Assembly: GCF_027172205.1 (NCBI RefSeq)
Contig: NC_070614.1
Span: 31,496,501 to 31,560,500, forward strand
Reading direction: 5' to 3'
Source of the DNA: Podarcis raffonei
Taxonomy: Eukaryota > Chordata > Lepidosauria > Squamata > Lacertidae
DNA length: 64,000 nt
Shown: positions 35,117 to 45,900 of the stretch, piece after piece
Numbering within the stretch: position 1 is the first letter of the stretch
Layout: each line of letters begins with the position of its first letter
Notes under the pieces: generated by a model
What the model was told of the DNA's origin: nothing
The model's input: only the letters and a program-made list of their open reading frames with translations
The model's database searches: none
Program-made: the position numbers and the translations under genes

Positions 35117-35160
35117 GTAAAGGTAAAGGTAGCCCTGACCGTTAGGTCCAGTCGTGGATA
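35117..35160 (-). mobile_element. SINE 3' tail fragment
   Basis: GGTAAAGGTAAAGGTAGCCC and TTAGGTCCAGTCGTGG are, in reverse complement, the 3' end of the tRNA-derived SINE family whose head is seen at 3355. Absent from the matching place in unit A (about 29857). Confidence 0.7.
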
Positions 35161-35722
35161 GGCAACCACAATTAGGTGTAGTGGTGTAAGTGTGGGTTAA
35201 AATGTTTCCCATTGCTTTACTCCAAAGACCGACTGGGAGGAAGGTCAGTTGGAGCCCTTCTTACCTGGCCCTTGCTCCACCCCCCAGCCTGCAGCTGATT
35301 GGCTAGCCAGGGAGGGAGTAGAACGATGGCCTGCATGCAGAGGGGCATCACCCTGGCACAGGAAGCCTGAGCTGGGTTGCAAACCCCACCCACTGCTAAA
35401 GGTGTGAGCGGTAATTCCCATTGCTTTACTTTTCCATAGAAAATTCATTCATTCAACTTATTACAGTTATTACACCTTAAGTGAAATACAATAAAATTCA
35501 GATTAAGCAAAACAACAACCACAGCAATTCTATGCCACCTTTCATCTGCGGATCACAGGGCAGTTTACAATATAAAAACACAAAACTGCACAATAGAGTA
35601 ACAGACAAAAACAACAACCCCACCCACTTTTAAAGGCCATAGATTATTGAATTAGCCCAAGGCCTGGGCAGCATAGCCCAAAGTCACTTATGATGGGAGC
35701 TAGAGAAAAAGCATGCAGAGGG

Positions 35723-36156
35723 CCTTAAACTTTACTATGAGGCTGCCTGTATAACATGGTTGGGGGATTGGATAAAATTGGATAACACCGATTTACTAGT
35801 TTTAGAAGGGTTTGGAAATAGACACTTGCGGGACTGAAATAAACCTCATAATGTTTATTAAAAATCATTCATTTTGGATTTAAGAACATTGAACAAATAT
35901 ATTACAACAATTGAAGGATGTATATTTAATTAAATTTTGAATAGTATTGTTCCATAGCATTAAGTACACATAGAATGTAAACATGACAAATGCGTAAATA
36001 TACAGAAAATATAGAGAAACCAGAAGAAGGAAGGAGGGAAATACAAACTTGTTTAGAGTTAAAGTATTAAGGTTAAAAGGAATAAGGTATGTATTATGTA
36101 TTTTGATGGTGAAATTTGTAAAATCTGTAAAACCAATAAAGATCATTAAAAAAAAA
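35723..36156 (+). mobile_element. 5'-truncated L1-like LINE tail with target duplication
   Basis: Ends AATAAAGATCATTAAAAAAAAA and is flanked by a duplication of GCATGCAGARGG (35711-35722 and 36157-36168). The sister unit has a single uninterrupted GCATGTGGAGAGCTGCAGG near 30383. AT-rich body with no coding. The poly(A) tail and target duplication are the hallmarks of L1-type insertion; the family name is an inference from the tail. Confidence 0.75.
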
Positions 36157-36350
36157 GCATGCAGAAGGCTGCAGGGCAAAGACGGATATTTTAACCACTA
36201 CACCAATTTTCACAATTTGCAATATAAGCAATGTACCCCTTCTAGATCAATTGAGAAAACAAAGCTAAATCTATTTAGCTGCTTCAAAGTTTCCTCATAG
36301 AATTTCAGGTTTTCTATAATTAGTGTTATACTCTATACAGATATTATCCT

Positions 36351-37325
36351 TCACAAAATAAGACTGGAAAAGTTTTTCATAGAGGAGTGAGGCAAACGCA
36401 GTAGCTTTGATAGAGCGTTTTTAATCTCCTTATTTCTCATGCTATAAATTACTGGATTCATCAAGGGTGGAACCATGGAATACATCACTGTAAATGCCAA
36501 ATCTAGATATGGTGAGGTATTAGAGGTAGGCTTGAAGTACGCAAAGTATCCAGTAAATACAAATAGGGCATAAACTATGAGATGGGGAAGGCAGGTTGAG
36601 AAAGCCTTTCGCCTTCCTTCAGTTGAGGGGATTTTCAGCACCGCAGTGAAAATGTACACATAGGTTATGATGATGAAGATAAAACAGCCAACTCCAATGA
36701 CACCGCTTAACACAAGAACTCCTATTTCCATTAGATACAAATCAGTGCAGGCCAGCTTAAGTAACTGCGGGATTTCACAAAAAAATTGATTGACTTCATT
36801 GGAACAAAAGGGGGATGCAAAGGTACCTCCAGTGTGTAACACTCCATAGAAAAAGCTGCTGATCCATACACTGCTAATCATTTGAATATAGGCTTGCCTA
36901 TTCATCAGCATCCCATACTGCAATGGTTTGCAAATGGCAACATACCGATCATACGCCATGACTGTGAGAAGAAAGAAATCAGATGCCATAAATGACATAA
37001 ACAGTAGTACTTGTGCAACACACCCAGAGTAGGAAATGTACCTGGTATTCATGAGGGAATTGAGCATGGATTTAGGATTAATGACTGAAACTTGTCCCAG
37101 GTCCTGCATGGCCAAGTTCATCAGGAAGAAGTACATGGGGGTGTGCAGGTGGTGGTCAAAGGCTACTGCAGAGATGATGAGAAGATTCCCTGTGACAGTT
37201 GCCAAGTACAATACCAGGAATATAATGGAATGTAGAATTTGCAGTTCCCGAACTTCTGAGAATTCTAGGAGGAGAAATTCTGAGAAAGATGATTGATTAT
37301 CCATGCTCTGCTTCTTAACATTCAT
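36351..37325 (-). CDS. Olfactory receptor, family 14-like, intact (array unit 4)
   Basis: A 324-residue odorant receptor. NQSS at 10-13, GN at 46-47, PMYFFL, MAYDRYVAIC 123-132, KAFSTC 240-245, YFKPTSNTSPYLDLAF in loop 3/TM7 and NPVIYSMRNKEIK. Its first 60 residues differ from the sister at 30573 at only a couple of positions; more change is concentrated in TM3 (VLLFMSFMASDFF against LLFFVFFVGSDFF) and loop 3, regions that line the ligand pocket in class A receptors. The splice acceptor TTTCTTCCACAG ends at 37330, 4 nt before the ATG. Predicted intron to 39286. Confidence 0.96.
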   Translation of the reverse strand: MNVKKQSMDNQSSFSEFLLLEFSEVRELQILHSIIFLVLYLATVTGNLLIISAVAFDHHLHTPMYFFLMNLAMQDLGQVSVINPKSMLNSLMNTRYISYSGCVAQVLLFMSFMASDFFLLTVMAYDRYVAICKPLQYGMLMNRQAYIQMISSVWISSFFYGVLHTGGTFASPFCSNEVNQFFCEIPQLLKLACTDLYLMEIGVLVLSGVIGVGCFIFIIITYVYIFTAVLKIPSTEGRRKAFSTCLPHLIVYALFVFTGYFAYFKPTSNTSPYLDLAFTVMYSMVPPLMNPVIYSMRNKEIKNALSKLLRLPHSSMKNFSSLIL

Positions 37326-37330
37326 GTGGC

Positions 37331-38858
37331 TGTGGAAGAAAGCAGAAATACCGCTGTTGAGACGGTTACCCCTCTCATTTAAGTTTTTGTTGCTGATGAT
37401 GATGTTTAGTTATTGTAGCAGGCAGGAACGTTCTGAAGGAGTCAGTAATTTTTTTGGGGGGGGGGATGAGCCCAAAAATGATGATGATGGCTGTGAATAC
37501 TAGTGCCATTATTATTAGAAATGCAATTATGTTTGCAAGGCCATTATTGTTTGTTCATACCACTGATTCACTATTTCCCTTAAGAGCTTGACTATTTAAA
37601 GGAGTTAGTTGCCAAATATCCCACTTTCTGCTGACTGAATCTTTTGAATGTGGATCAGATACATACACAATAACGTTGTCCAATTCCAGTCAATACTAGC
37701 CAGATATTCTGGCCCCCCTAATATAATGCCATAGTTCAATTTTAGAAGGCAAAGGGCCATTTCATAATTTATTAGAAACCATGATGACAGTGTGAATCTG
37801 ACATGAGCTTACTCATCACAGTCAATAGTCATCATCTTTAACACCCAGCTAATTACTAAGGAGGGCTTTTACTATTCCTTTGTTTCTCTTGATTTCTCAC
37901 CAGGGATGGATGCTTGGTAAAACTACAGTAAGCTTCTAATTTAATGGCAAAGGTCCCAGCTTAGGGAAAGAGCACATGTTTCCACAGGTCAGCATCTGGG
38001 ATCTCCAAAGAGGACTAAGAAAGATCACTGCCTCACATCCTGTGGAGCTGCTGCCAATCAGGGTAGCCCACCTTTCCCCAGCCTGATGCCCTTCAGATGT
38101 TTTAGACTAGAACTTCCTAAGCACTGGCTGTGCTGCCTGGGTCAAAGGGATTGTAGTCCAAAACCTAAGGAGGGCAGCAGGTTCAGGGAGGCTGGTGTAC
38201 ATAACAATGTAGGTAGCCAGTTTATACTGGGTCAAAAGCAGTGGTACATGTAGCTCAGTTTTGACTACAATGAATGACAATCAGGCATTATTTCCCACCT
38301 GCCCTAGCTGAAAATGCTTGGGATCTTCAGCATACAACATGGATGCTCCACCACCAAGCTGCAGACCTTCCCCACTGGCAATGCTGAGGTAGAGGTATCA
38401 ATGGTCTGACTCAGCATGAGGCACTTTCCTGTGTGACAATGGTTGCCTCCTTTCCACCGGATGGAAGATTTTGAAAGAATGGGAAAGAAATTGGTGTCCA
38501 ACAAATGGCTGCAGATGAACAGTGGTAGAAATATGACAGGTGATATGGGCAGAGGGAAGTTTGGACTTGTAACCAGTCCAAAGAAAAAAATAACGTGTCA
38601 GTTACAATTCAAAAGTAAGAGAGAGAAAATATCATAGTAAAATACACATCATATAATCATCAGCTAGGACGAAATGAAAATAAAGCCCTAAAGAAAAAAA
38701 GGAATTTAGGCTTCACAGAGTATAATGTGAAGCTGCACCACAATTGCCACAAAATCATCCAGTTAGTCACAGTATTATTTCAGTTAATATTTGCCCAGGA
38801 TATACAAAACCTTTCCCCTAATTATTTGACAGGGCTCAACATCACCAGGGTTTTAAGA

Positions 38859-38859
<1 letters not shown>
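37331..38859. other. Predicted first intron of the OR at 37325
   Basis: No coding sequence. Includes a degraded palindromic hAT-like element at about 38070-38205 and a block at 38560-38640 (GGACTTGTAACCAGTCCAAAG) that recurs at 27685 and 44585 in the equivalent position of other units. Confidence 0.5.
38070..38205. mobile_element. Degraded palindromic hAT-like miniature element
   Basis: Left arm CCTGATGCCCTTCAGATGTT and right arm TTGTAGTCCAAAACCTAAGG, around GCACTGGCTGTGCTGCC; family of 3540-3655. Confidence 0.55.

Positions 38860-38911
<52 letters not shown>
38860..38911. repeat. (AAT)n microsatellite
   Basis: About 17 units; any open frame here of poly-Asn is an artefact of the repeat. 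Confidence 0.98.
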
Positions 38912-38914
<3 letters not shown>

Positions 38915-39286
38915 TCCTGTTTTTAAAACTCCTCAGATATTTTCCCAGAAGAGAAAAAATGGATATTCAATTTAAATGTGAATTTACATTCAATATCAGT
39001 GACTAGTCCCATTGTCGACTGTAGACCTCTGAGTTAGAAATCTACAGCAAATTAATTCAATTAAAGTTGCAATTCACTTCCTAGTATGAAAACATCTGAA
39101 AATATCCAGAAAATAGATGCAACACATGTTGGTGTACCTTGTATTATGCCAGATTCGTGAATAGAGGTAGAGGGTTCCAGGAGAGAGTGACTATTGGTGC
39201 AGGAGAGAATATGACAGATAGAGATGACGAAGGGAGGGTGACCAGTTCATTTCTTTCATTCAGAAAATTCAAAGAAAGTATCTTAC

Positions 39287-39490
39287 TATTTTTCTTCATA
39301 TTATTTTACTCCAGTGCAATTAAATGACTAAGTGCCAAACAAGCAATTTTATAAGAATCCACTTACATTGGTATCTAATAGGACAATAAACATTTATCAA
39401 CATGGGGAAGAAATTTATTAATATATCTTCTGTCTTCCTAGAGATTAGTTCTCATAGGAATTCAACACATCTCAGCATTAGGGTTGTACA
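39287..39490 (-). promoter_or_regulatory. Candidate promoter and noncoding exon of the OR at 37325
   Basis: TATAAAA at 39347-39353, upstream conserved CCCCATGTTGATAAATG, and donor GTAAGATAC just below 39287. Matches the other units in order and spacing. Confidence 0.6.
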
Positions 39491-40450
39491 GAAACAATAA
39501 CATATTTTGGTCAGTTTTGCTAATTTGATTAGGAAAGCCTATTTGTTTAGGGTAGCATGAGAATAACTAGACTAAGAAGGGAACTAATCATTCCACTTAA
39601 GTTTTAGCAAATGTACTCATTTGCATGCAATTCTTCTGGCATGGAAACCTCTAACTGCCAGTGTTAATGATAAGCAGCACCATATAAAGCCTTGGGTCAC
39701 AAGGCAAGCTGGTCAATAAACCACACAGTTCAAGCTGGCGTTAACTCTTTATTAGTGAGACAGATCTGAGTTTCATGCCAAATGACCACAGCAGCTCATG
39801 ACTGACTCCATGAAATCAGTAGTTCTGACTACATGAAATCTGTTACCCACACTGAAAGTCCGTGCCTCCCCACAGCTGTCTGTGTCTCCTTCTCTCCAGG
39901 GCTTTTTGAAAACAATTGGAGACTGCATCTGCATGTGGCCTGCCTTTGCTCCCCCTCTCCTGGTTCTGGGAGTATGTGGGGAGGGGAGCCTGCTACCCAG
40001 CTGATGTCAGTCATGCGTATCACAACTTCTCTTAATTTCTAATCAAGCACAGATCCTTGGTAAAATCCCAGCAAGTCTCTATTAATCAGGAAGGATCCCT
40101 CCCACATTACACACCAGAGAACTGCCATCTCTATAATGTTTCTGGAGCCTGTTGAAAACTTTAATATTTTAAGAATCCTTCTGGGTGCAGATTTTTATCC
40201 CAGTAGGTATCTGTATTGAATTTGGAATTGTTTTTATATCTGGGTAGAAATTAACTTTGTGATATTGTGAATGTCCCATCAGTAATGAAGCTTACTGATG
40301 AAACAATTCCCCTTGTCTCCCACATACAGTTTGGAGGGTTCTTCTAACCCAACTGAGAGTCAAATTTGGAGGGCTTGGGAGGGGCAGGTGGAAGGAGAAA
40401 GAGCCCAAGTGTGTGTGCTAGCAGGAATCACACAGGATATATATGGTGTA
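39491..40450. other. Intergenic between array units
   Basis: 39665-40030 resembles the possible LTR-derived block at 32338 (reversed TAATAAAG near 39753). No gene. Confidence 0.35.
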
Positions 40451-40498
40451 TTATATATATATATATATATATATATGGTATCTATATGGTATCTATAT

Positions 40499-40564
<66 letters not shown>
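40451..40564. repeat. Compound (TA)n-(TG)n-(CA)n microsatellite
   Basis: A TA run, two ATCTATATGGT repeats, about 15 TG units, then TA and about 16 CA units. The TG and CA tracts are each other's reverse complement, so the array is palindromic and could fold into a hairpin. Confidence 0.97.
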
Positions 40565-40566
<2 letters not shown>

Positions 40567-42436
40567 GATACTCATAAACTACCTTTCTCAATCTCCAATC
40601 AGTTTCCCATACATTTTTCTTTAGCTCCCTTGGATATTATCTGCATAGCTTTACAAGATCTGGTAAAAGTTGAGAATTCTCATACACCATTTGATATATC
40701 ACCATCTAAGGGAAAGTTGCTTGCAGCACATCATCTCCACCCCCAGATTGATGGCTGTCAACTGGTATTTGCCTGGGGGAGCGATGCTTCTTAAGCACCT
40801 TGAAAACCACTTGTAGATCATCACCCACATCTCAGGATCAACCCCTTTGCTCATCACCTGTTGAGCTGAATGGCATTCCTGCAGCATGTGGGTGATGCTA
40901 TGCAAATGGCTTTCATCCACACCCACAGCCCCGCTCAGCTGTTGGGTTAATCCAGAAGGGGGGCTACTTGGTCAATCCTCAGCCTGCCTTACCAACCTTA
41001 TTTCTATTGCTGCATAGACATAAAGATTTTACCTCACCTTGATTGGGATAGCTAATATTTGTTGTGATTTTTTTCTGTGAAACGCCCTGAGACCGCCAGG
41101 TCTAGGGCGGTATCAAAAATCAATGAAGGAGGAGGAGGAGGAGGAGGAGGAGAAGGGCCCCCCCTCCAGCCTTCCAAGGATACATTTTACAGCCAACTTA
41201 AGTTTTAGCAAATGAGACAAATAAAATTAATTTAAGCTGTTCATTACTACACTGAATGAACACCAATGCTTTAAACAATGACTTAAGCTTTAACTGAGCA
41301 TTTACTCTGTTTTATACAGAAGTATGTGAAATATAGACTTTGTTGTGGCTAGGGAGAATGGTACAATTACATGCTAAGATTAGGTTGCTAGTGGGAAACA
41401 AAGCTTCTTGTTACTGCATCTATTCAAAATGCCTTTGTTATATGCCATGGCAGATGTTATATGCCATGGCACATTTGCTACACTATCCATTGAAAACAAC
41501 ATTGTTCTAAACCTTGGTCTCTCAGCCACTGTGCTACAGTTTGCACAACCCAAAGTTCAAGAAGTCCCATTCTGAGCAGTGACAGTGCACTACGCAACAC
41601 AACAGAACTATTACTTGAAGTATTTTATTTTATTTTGTTGGGATTCCTATCTTTTGGTTAGCGTTCTTTATTTTAGAATATTCATTATATTTATCTTTGA
41701 AAAGATAAAGAAACATTTATAAATAAAAAAGTACCCAGCTGAATTATTAAAGCTTACAACTTTAATTTGTTATCATTTATATAATATTTATGGTATTTAC
41801 CTTATTTGAAATTCTAAGTGCTTGGTAACATGGCCTCAAAGTAAAGCTGCATTGTATTTTACCTAGCACTGAAAGAGAAGCTTACTTTAAAGCTAATTGA
41901 AGGAAGACCGTTTTTTGAAGTTAGTGCCCCTACAATTTACAGAATCTTGAAAGAAAGGTTATAAACACTTGCTTTTGCCACCCTAGCTTACTGCAGTCAG
42001 TACATAATATTAAAAAAACCCAGCCAGTGAGCTCAGCTTGGTGCCCCCCTAACCTTGGTGACCTAGATGACTGCCCATCTTGTGCACCCCTAAGTCTGGC
42101 CCTGGTTGGCTACTTCAAAGGTTATCTTGTACATGTACAATCTCTTGCCGATGCAGGAAATCCACTACTACCACATCACTGACAAACAGCCACTCAGGCT
42201 TCTCAAGAAACCCACTTTTGATAAAGTCTGCTCTACTGCCAAACAACTCGTTCTATCAGGAACTAATTCCAAATCAAAATCTACTTACAAAATATACAAA
42301 ATCTTATTATTCGAACCTATTTGTATGGCTCTTGTCCTTCTTGAGCGACAGAGAACACTGCACTAAGCATATCCAATTCCTTCAACCGATCCTTATAAGA
42401 CATCCAGTTTTCTATCATAAGAGTTATACATAGAAA
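40565..42436. other. 3' flank of the OR at 42437
   Basis: Contains a LINE-tail-like block near 41080 (GCCCTGAGACCGCCAGG), a (GGA)n run at 41125-41153, AT-rich sequence, and at 42110-42436 the 3' flank shared with other units. A 75-codon open frame near 40699-40926 on the minus strand is unrecognised and I do not call it a gene. Confidence 0.45.
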
Positions 42437-43420
42437 TCACCTTTGCAGCAGCATAAGACTGTAGAAGGTATTCAAAGGAAATAACCTCAAATTCAATAGA
42501 TTTGACACAGCATTTTTTATCTCCTTGTTTCTCATGCTGTAGATAATTGGATTCATCAAGGGTGGAACTGTGGAGTAGACCATGGCAAATGCCAAATCCA
42601 GATGTGATGGGGTGTCAGAGGCAGGCTTGAGGTAAGCAAAGTATCCGGTAAATATAAATAGGGAGAAAACTAATAGGTGTGGAAGGCAAGTTGAAAAAGC
42701 CTTTTGCCTTCCTTCAGTAGAAGGTATTTTCAGAACTGCAGTAAAAATTTGCACATAGGATACAATGATGAAGATAAAACTTCCTGTCCCAATGACAACA
42801 CTTAACCCAACAACTCCAATTTCAATGAGGTACAAATCAGAGCAAGCCATCCTAAGTAAATGTGGGATTTCACAGAAAAATTGATTGACCACATTGGAGC
42901 AAAATTTAGGTGCAAAGGTACCTCCGGTGTGTAACACTCCATAGAGAAAGCTAATGATCCATACACTAACAATCATTTGGATGCAAGCTTCCTTATTCAC
43001 CAGGATCTCATAATGTAATGGTTTGCAAATGGCAATGTACCTATCATACGCCATGACTGTGAGAAGAGAGAAATCTGATGCTACAAAGAAGACATACAAG
43101 AGGACTTGAGCAACACAGCCAGAGTAAGAAATGTGTCCGGTACTCATGAGAGAATTTGCCATGGATTTGGGGATAATGACTGAAACTGATCCAATGTCCT
43201 GTACAGCCAAATTCATCAGAAAGAAGTACATAGGAGTGTGCAGGTGGTGGTCAAATGCTACTGCAGAGATGATGAGAAGATTTCCTGTAACTGTAGCAAG
43301 ATAAAAAGCAAGGAATCCAAAGAAGTGTAGAATCTGCAGTTCCCGAATCTGTGAGAATTCCAGCAGATAAAACTCTGACGGAGCAGATTGATTCATTATT
43401 CTTTCCTCCTTGACATCCAT
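42437..43420 (-). CDS. Olfactory receptor, family 14-like, intact (array unit 5)
   Basis: A 327-residue odorant receptor. NQSA at 10-13, GN at 46-47, PMYFFLMNLAVQDIGSVS, MAYDRYIAIC 123-132, CKPLHYE (His where the neighbours have Gln), KAFSTC 240-245 and NPIIYSMRNKEIK, with an extra Leu-Leu-Gln-Arg at the end also found, as LQR, in the gene at 48185. The splice acceptor most likely is TTACTTTCCAG ending at 43428; an alternative AG lies directly before the ATG. The predicted upstream exon is at 45673, implying an intron of about 2.2 kb that holds a (GAT)n array, two CR1 tails and a SINE. Confidence 0.96.
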   Translation of the reverse strand: MDVKEERIMNQSAPSEFYLLEFSQIRELQILHFFGFLAFYLATVTGNLLIISAVAFDHHLHTPMYFFLMNLAVQDIGSVSVIIPKSMANSLMSTGHISYSGCVAQVLLYVFFVASDFSLLTVMAYDRYIAICKPLHYEILVNKEACIQMIVSVWIISFLYGVLHTGGTFAPKFCSNVVNQFFCEIPHLLRMACSDLYLIEIGVVGLSVVIGTGSFIFIIVSYVQIFTAVLKIPSTEGRQKAFSTCLPHLLVFSLFIFTGYFAYLKPASDTPSHLDLAFAMVYSTVPPLMNPIIYSMRNKEIKNAVSNLLNLRLFPLNTFYSLMLLQR

Positions 43421-43462
43421 GCTGCCTCTGGAAAGTAACAGAAGAACAGCTGTTAAAAATGA

Positions 43463-43501
<39 letters not shown>
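43463..43501. repeat. (GAT)n microsatellite
   Basis: About 13 units. Confidence 0.97.
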
Positions 43502-44263
43502 ATCTAAATTATTTTAGAATAAGGCAATGTTCTGAGGAAGAAAAGCTGATGTTGATGACTGTAATACAGTATGTGTAATGTATTATTAGAATTGATGCTT
43601 GCAAACTCATTATACTAGTTTGATGTAACTAAGGCACAATGTCATTTAACAGTTTGAAGTTTCCATAAATCAACTGCCAAATATCCCACCTTCCAGTGAC
43701 TGAGTCCCTGAGTGTGTAAACTCAAGTCGCGTTTCACACACCCAAGAATATTGTCCACATTCACCACCTAATTAGATGATCATAATGTTGCCTCTCTAAC
43801 AGTGTGAAAATAATGTGGTAGCTCAATTATAAAAGGAAAAAGAACTAACTCATACCATCCCAAACTGGTCATCTTTAACATTTGGCAAATTAACTAGGGG
43901 GATTTTACTGATCCATTGTGTTTCTTGATTTCTCATCAGGCACAGTTGCTTAGTAAAATCAGAGTATGCCTCCAATTTACTGATACTTTCCCCCATTCAT
44001 GGATATGTCCTTCCATTCATGCTTACACAAGTCACTCCCTGGCATCTCCAAGATGGACTGAAAAATGTCACTGTCTGACATCCTGGAGAGCTGCTACCAG
44101 ACACTGTAGTGTCCTACAGAGGTTTTCTACACTGATTTGCAGTGGCTTTCCAGGGTTTCAGACAGGATTTCTTTCACCCCACCCCCTGAGCTTTACATGA
44201 AGATAGGAATGAACCCTTTGAAGCCTTGCAAAAAGCTGCAGGAGAGGGACTGTGAGTAATATC

Positions 44264-44400
44264 ATAGAATCATAGAGCAGTAAAGTTGGAAGAGGGAAAT
44301 CTAGTCCAACCCCCTACAATGCTGGGATTTTTTTCCTCCAACATGGGGCTCAAATCCATGACTGAGATTAAGAGTCTCATGCTCTACCAACTGAGCTCTC
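44264..44400 (-). mobile_element. CR1 LINE 3' end fragment
   Basis: Starts ATCATAGAATCATAGAG, the reverse of the CR1 terminal ATTCTATGAT repeats, followed by AATCTAGTCCAACCCCCTAC. Short and 5'-truncated as usual for CR1. Confidence 0.75.
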
Positions 44401-44784
44401 CCAGCTCATCATGGGAAGGGTGTTTCCAGCTATCCCACCCCTTCCCTTGGAAGCCCTTTGGTTGCCTCTTTTCAACCAAAGAGAAAAGGGTTTCAAAGAA
44501 AGGAAGCATATAGATGGTTGAGGAATGTTTATAGAACAGCCAAAGGGAAATGAAGAATGAGAATGTGGGCAAGGAGAGGAATTTGGACTTGTTGAACCTG
44601 ATAGCTGTATGACAGGCACAAATAAAAAGTAACTGTCTTAGAAACACAACATCTCTGACATCACAAAATTATATGTGATGTAATTATTAGCTGGGTTGAA
44701 ATGGATTAATGGATTATTATTTTTTAATCCAGGCTTCACATGGTATAATGTGAAGTTATTCAGCAATCTGACACAAAAGAATAA

Positions 44785-44905
44785 TAGAATCATAGAGCTG
44801 GAAGGACTGCTGAGATTCATCTAGTCCAACCCCCTGCAATGCAGGACTATGCAGGCGTCCCATACGGGGATCAACCCAGCAACCATGCTCTAACCAACTG
44901 AGGTA
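44785..44905 (-). mobile_element. CR1 LINE 3' end fragment
   Basis: AATCATAGAGCTGGAAGGAC and CATCTAGTCCAACCCCCTGC, the same 3' end family as 44264, in the same orientation. Confidence 0.75.
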
Positions 44906-45054
44906 TCCAGGTTTCATTCACAGTGTATATCCAATACTTCAGAAAACGTCTACCTGAGATGTACACATCCTTCCTCAGGAACACTGGACTACTTATAGCA
45001 AACTTCCAAGGCTTTTTTTTTTAATGTAGAAAAGTCCTCTCCTTAGGATACTTC

Positions 45055-45320
45055 AGGTGAGGAAGAAGAAGAAGAGTTTGGATTTGATATCATGCTTTAT
45101 CACTACCCTAAGGAGTCTCAAAGCGGCTAACCATCTCCTTTCCTTCCTCCCCCCCCCCCCACAACAAACACTCTGTGAGGTGACTGGGGCTGAGAGACTT
45201 CAGAGAAGTGTGACTAGCCCAACGTCACCCAGCAGCTGCATGTGGAGGAGTGGGGATGCGGACCCAGATCACCAGATTACGAGTCCACCGCTCTTAACCA
45301 CTACACCACACTGGTGTAGT
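45055..45320 (-). mobile_element. Sauria-type SINE with Bov-B-like tail
   Basis: In reverse complement: a tRNA-like head (CAGTGTGGTGTAGTGGTTAA), a central GGTGACGTTGGGCTAGTC, then AGCCGCTTTGAGACTCCTTA and the tail ATATCAAATCCAAACTC followed by a (TTC)n run. This head, body and tail order is that of the Sauria SINE as I recall it, a squamate-wide family whose tail matches Bov-B LINEs. It is the best single pointer to a squamate source. Confidence 0.85.
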
Positions 45321-45672
45321 GTTCAATTCATTTTTTAGTTGACATTAAATGCTAATATTCAGTCTTGCTATCGATAACCTGTAGCCCTCCAAGATGGAGT
45401 TTATACAGCAGATTTATTTAATCCACATTGCAATTCACTTGGTTGTGTGAAAATATCTGAATATTTCAAGAAAATAGACAAACTGCATACACTGAAGTGT
45501 TTTGTGCAATTCCAGACTCAAGAATACAGAGAAACTTTCAGGACGCAGTGCCTATACAGTATGTGGAGGAAAGACTATGATAGAGAGACAGGGACAGGGG
45601 AAGGGGAGATTCATTATTTTCATATAGAGTGCAATTGCAAAAAACCAACAAAAAACACACTAAATAGCTTAC

Positions 45673-45900
45673 TATTTTTCTTTGTAGAATTCTTTCCACT
45701 TTTTCTCCTCCAGTGAAATTAAACGATTGCATATCATACCAGCTACACATGCAATTATATAAAAATACTCCTACACTTGGAACAATAAGGGCAATAAAAT
45801 TTGTCAGCATGGGGAGGAGATTTATTAATAACTCATTTCTGTTCCTAGAGATTTGGTTTCAGAGGAATTGAAAGCCTCTCAGTAGTAGAGCTGTACAGAA
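45673..45900 (-). promoter_or_regulatory. Candidate promoter and noncoding exon of the OR at 43420
   Basis: TATA-like TATATAA at 45755-45761 (a variant of the TATAAAA in the other units), upstream CCCCATGCTGACAAA and donor GTAAGCTAT just below 45673. Confidence 0.55.

Larger units (their letters stand above)
32890..37345. repeat. Segmental duplication, unit B (with the OR at 36351)
   Basis: Sister of 28926-31560. It is longer because of an LTR-like insertion (32997-33762), a SINE tail (35117-35160) and an L1 tail (35723-36156), each missing at the matching place in unit A. Confidence 0.85.

Noticed and set aside
38727-38975. Open frame containing a long Asn run
   Set aside because: Translation of the (AAT)n microsatellite.
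40298-40794. Overlapping open frames of alternating Thr-His or Val-Cys residues
   Set aside because: Translation of the TG/CA repeat in different frames.
40699-40926. A 75-codon open frame on the minus strand
   Set aside because: Not recognised, no conservation or context seen; too short to call a gene.
45245-45318. tRNA-like sequence
   Set aside because: It is the tRNA-derived head of a SINE, joined to a SINE body and tail; not a functional tRNA. The same applies to 3430-3505 and 21120-21190.
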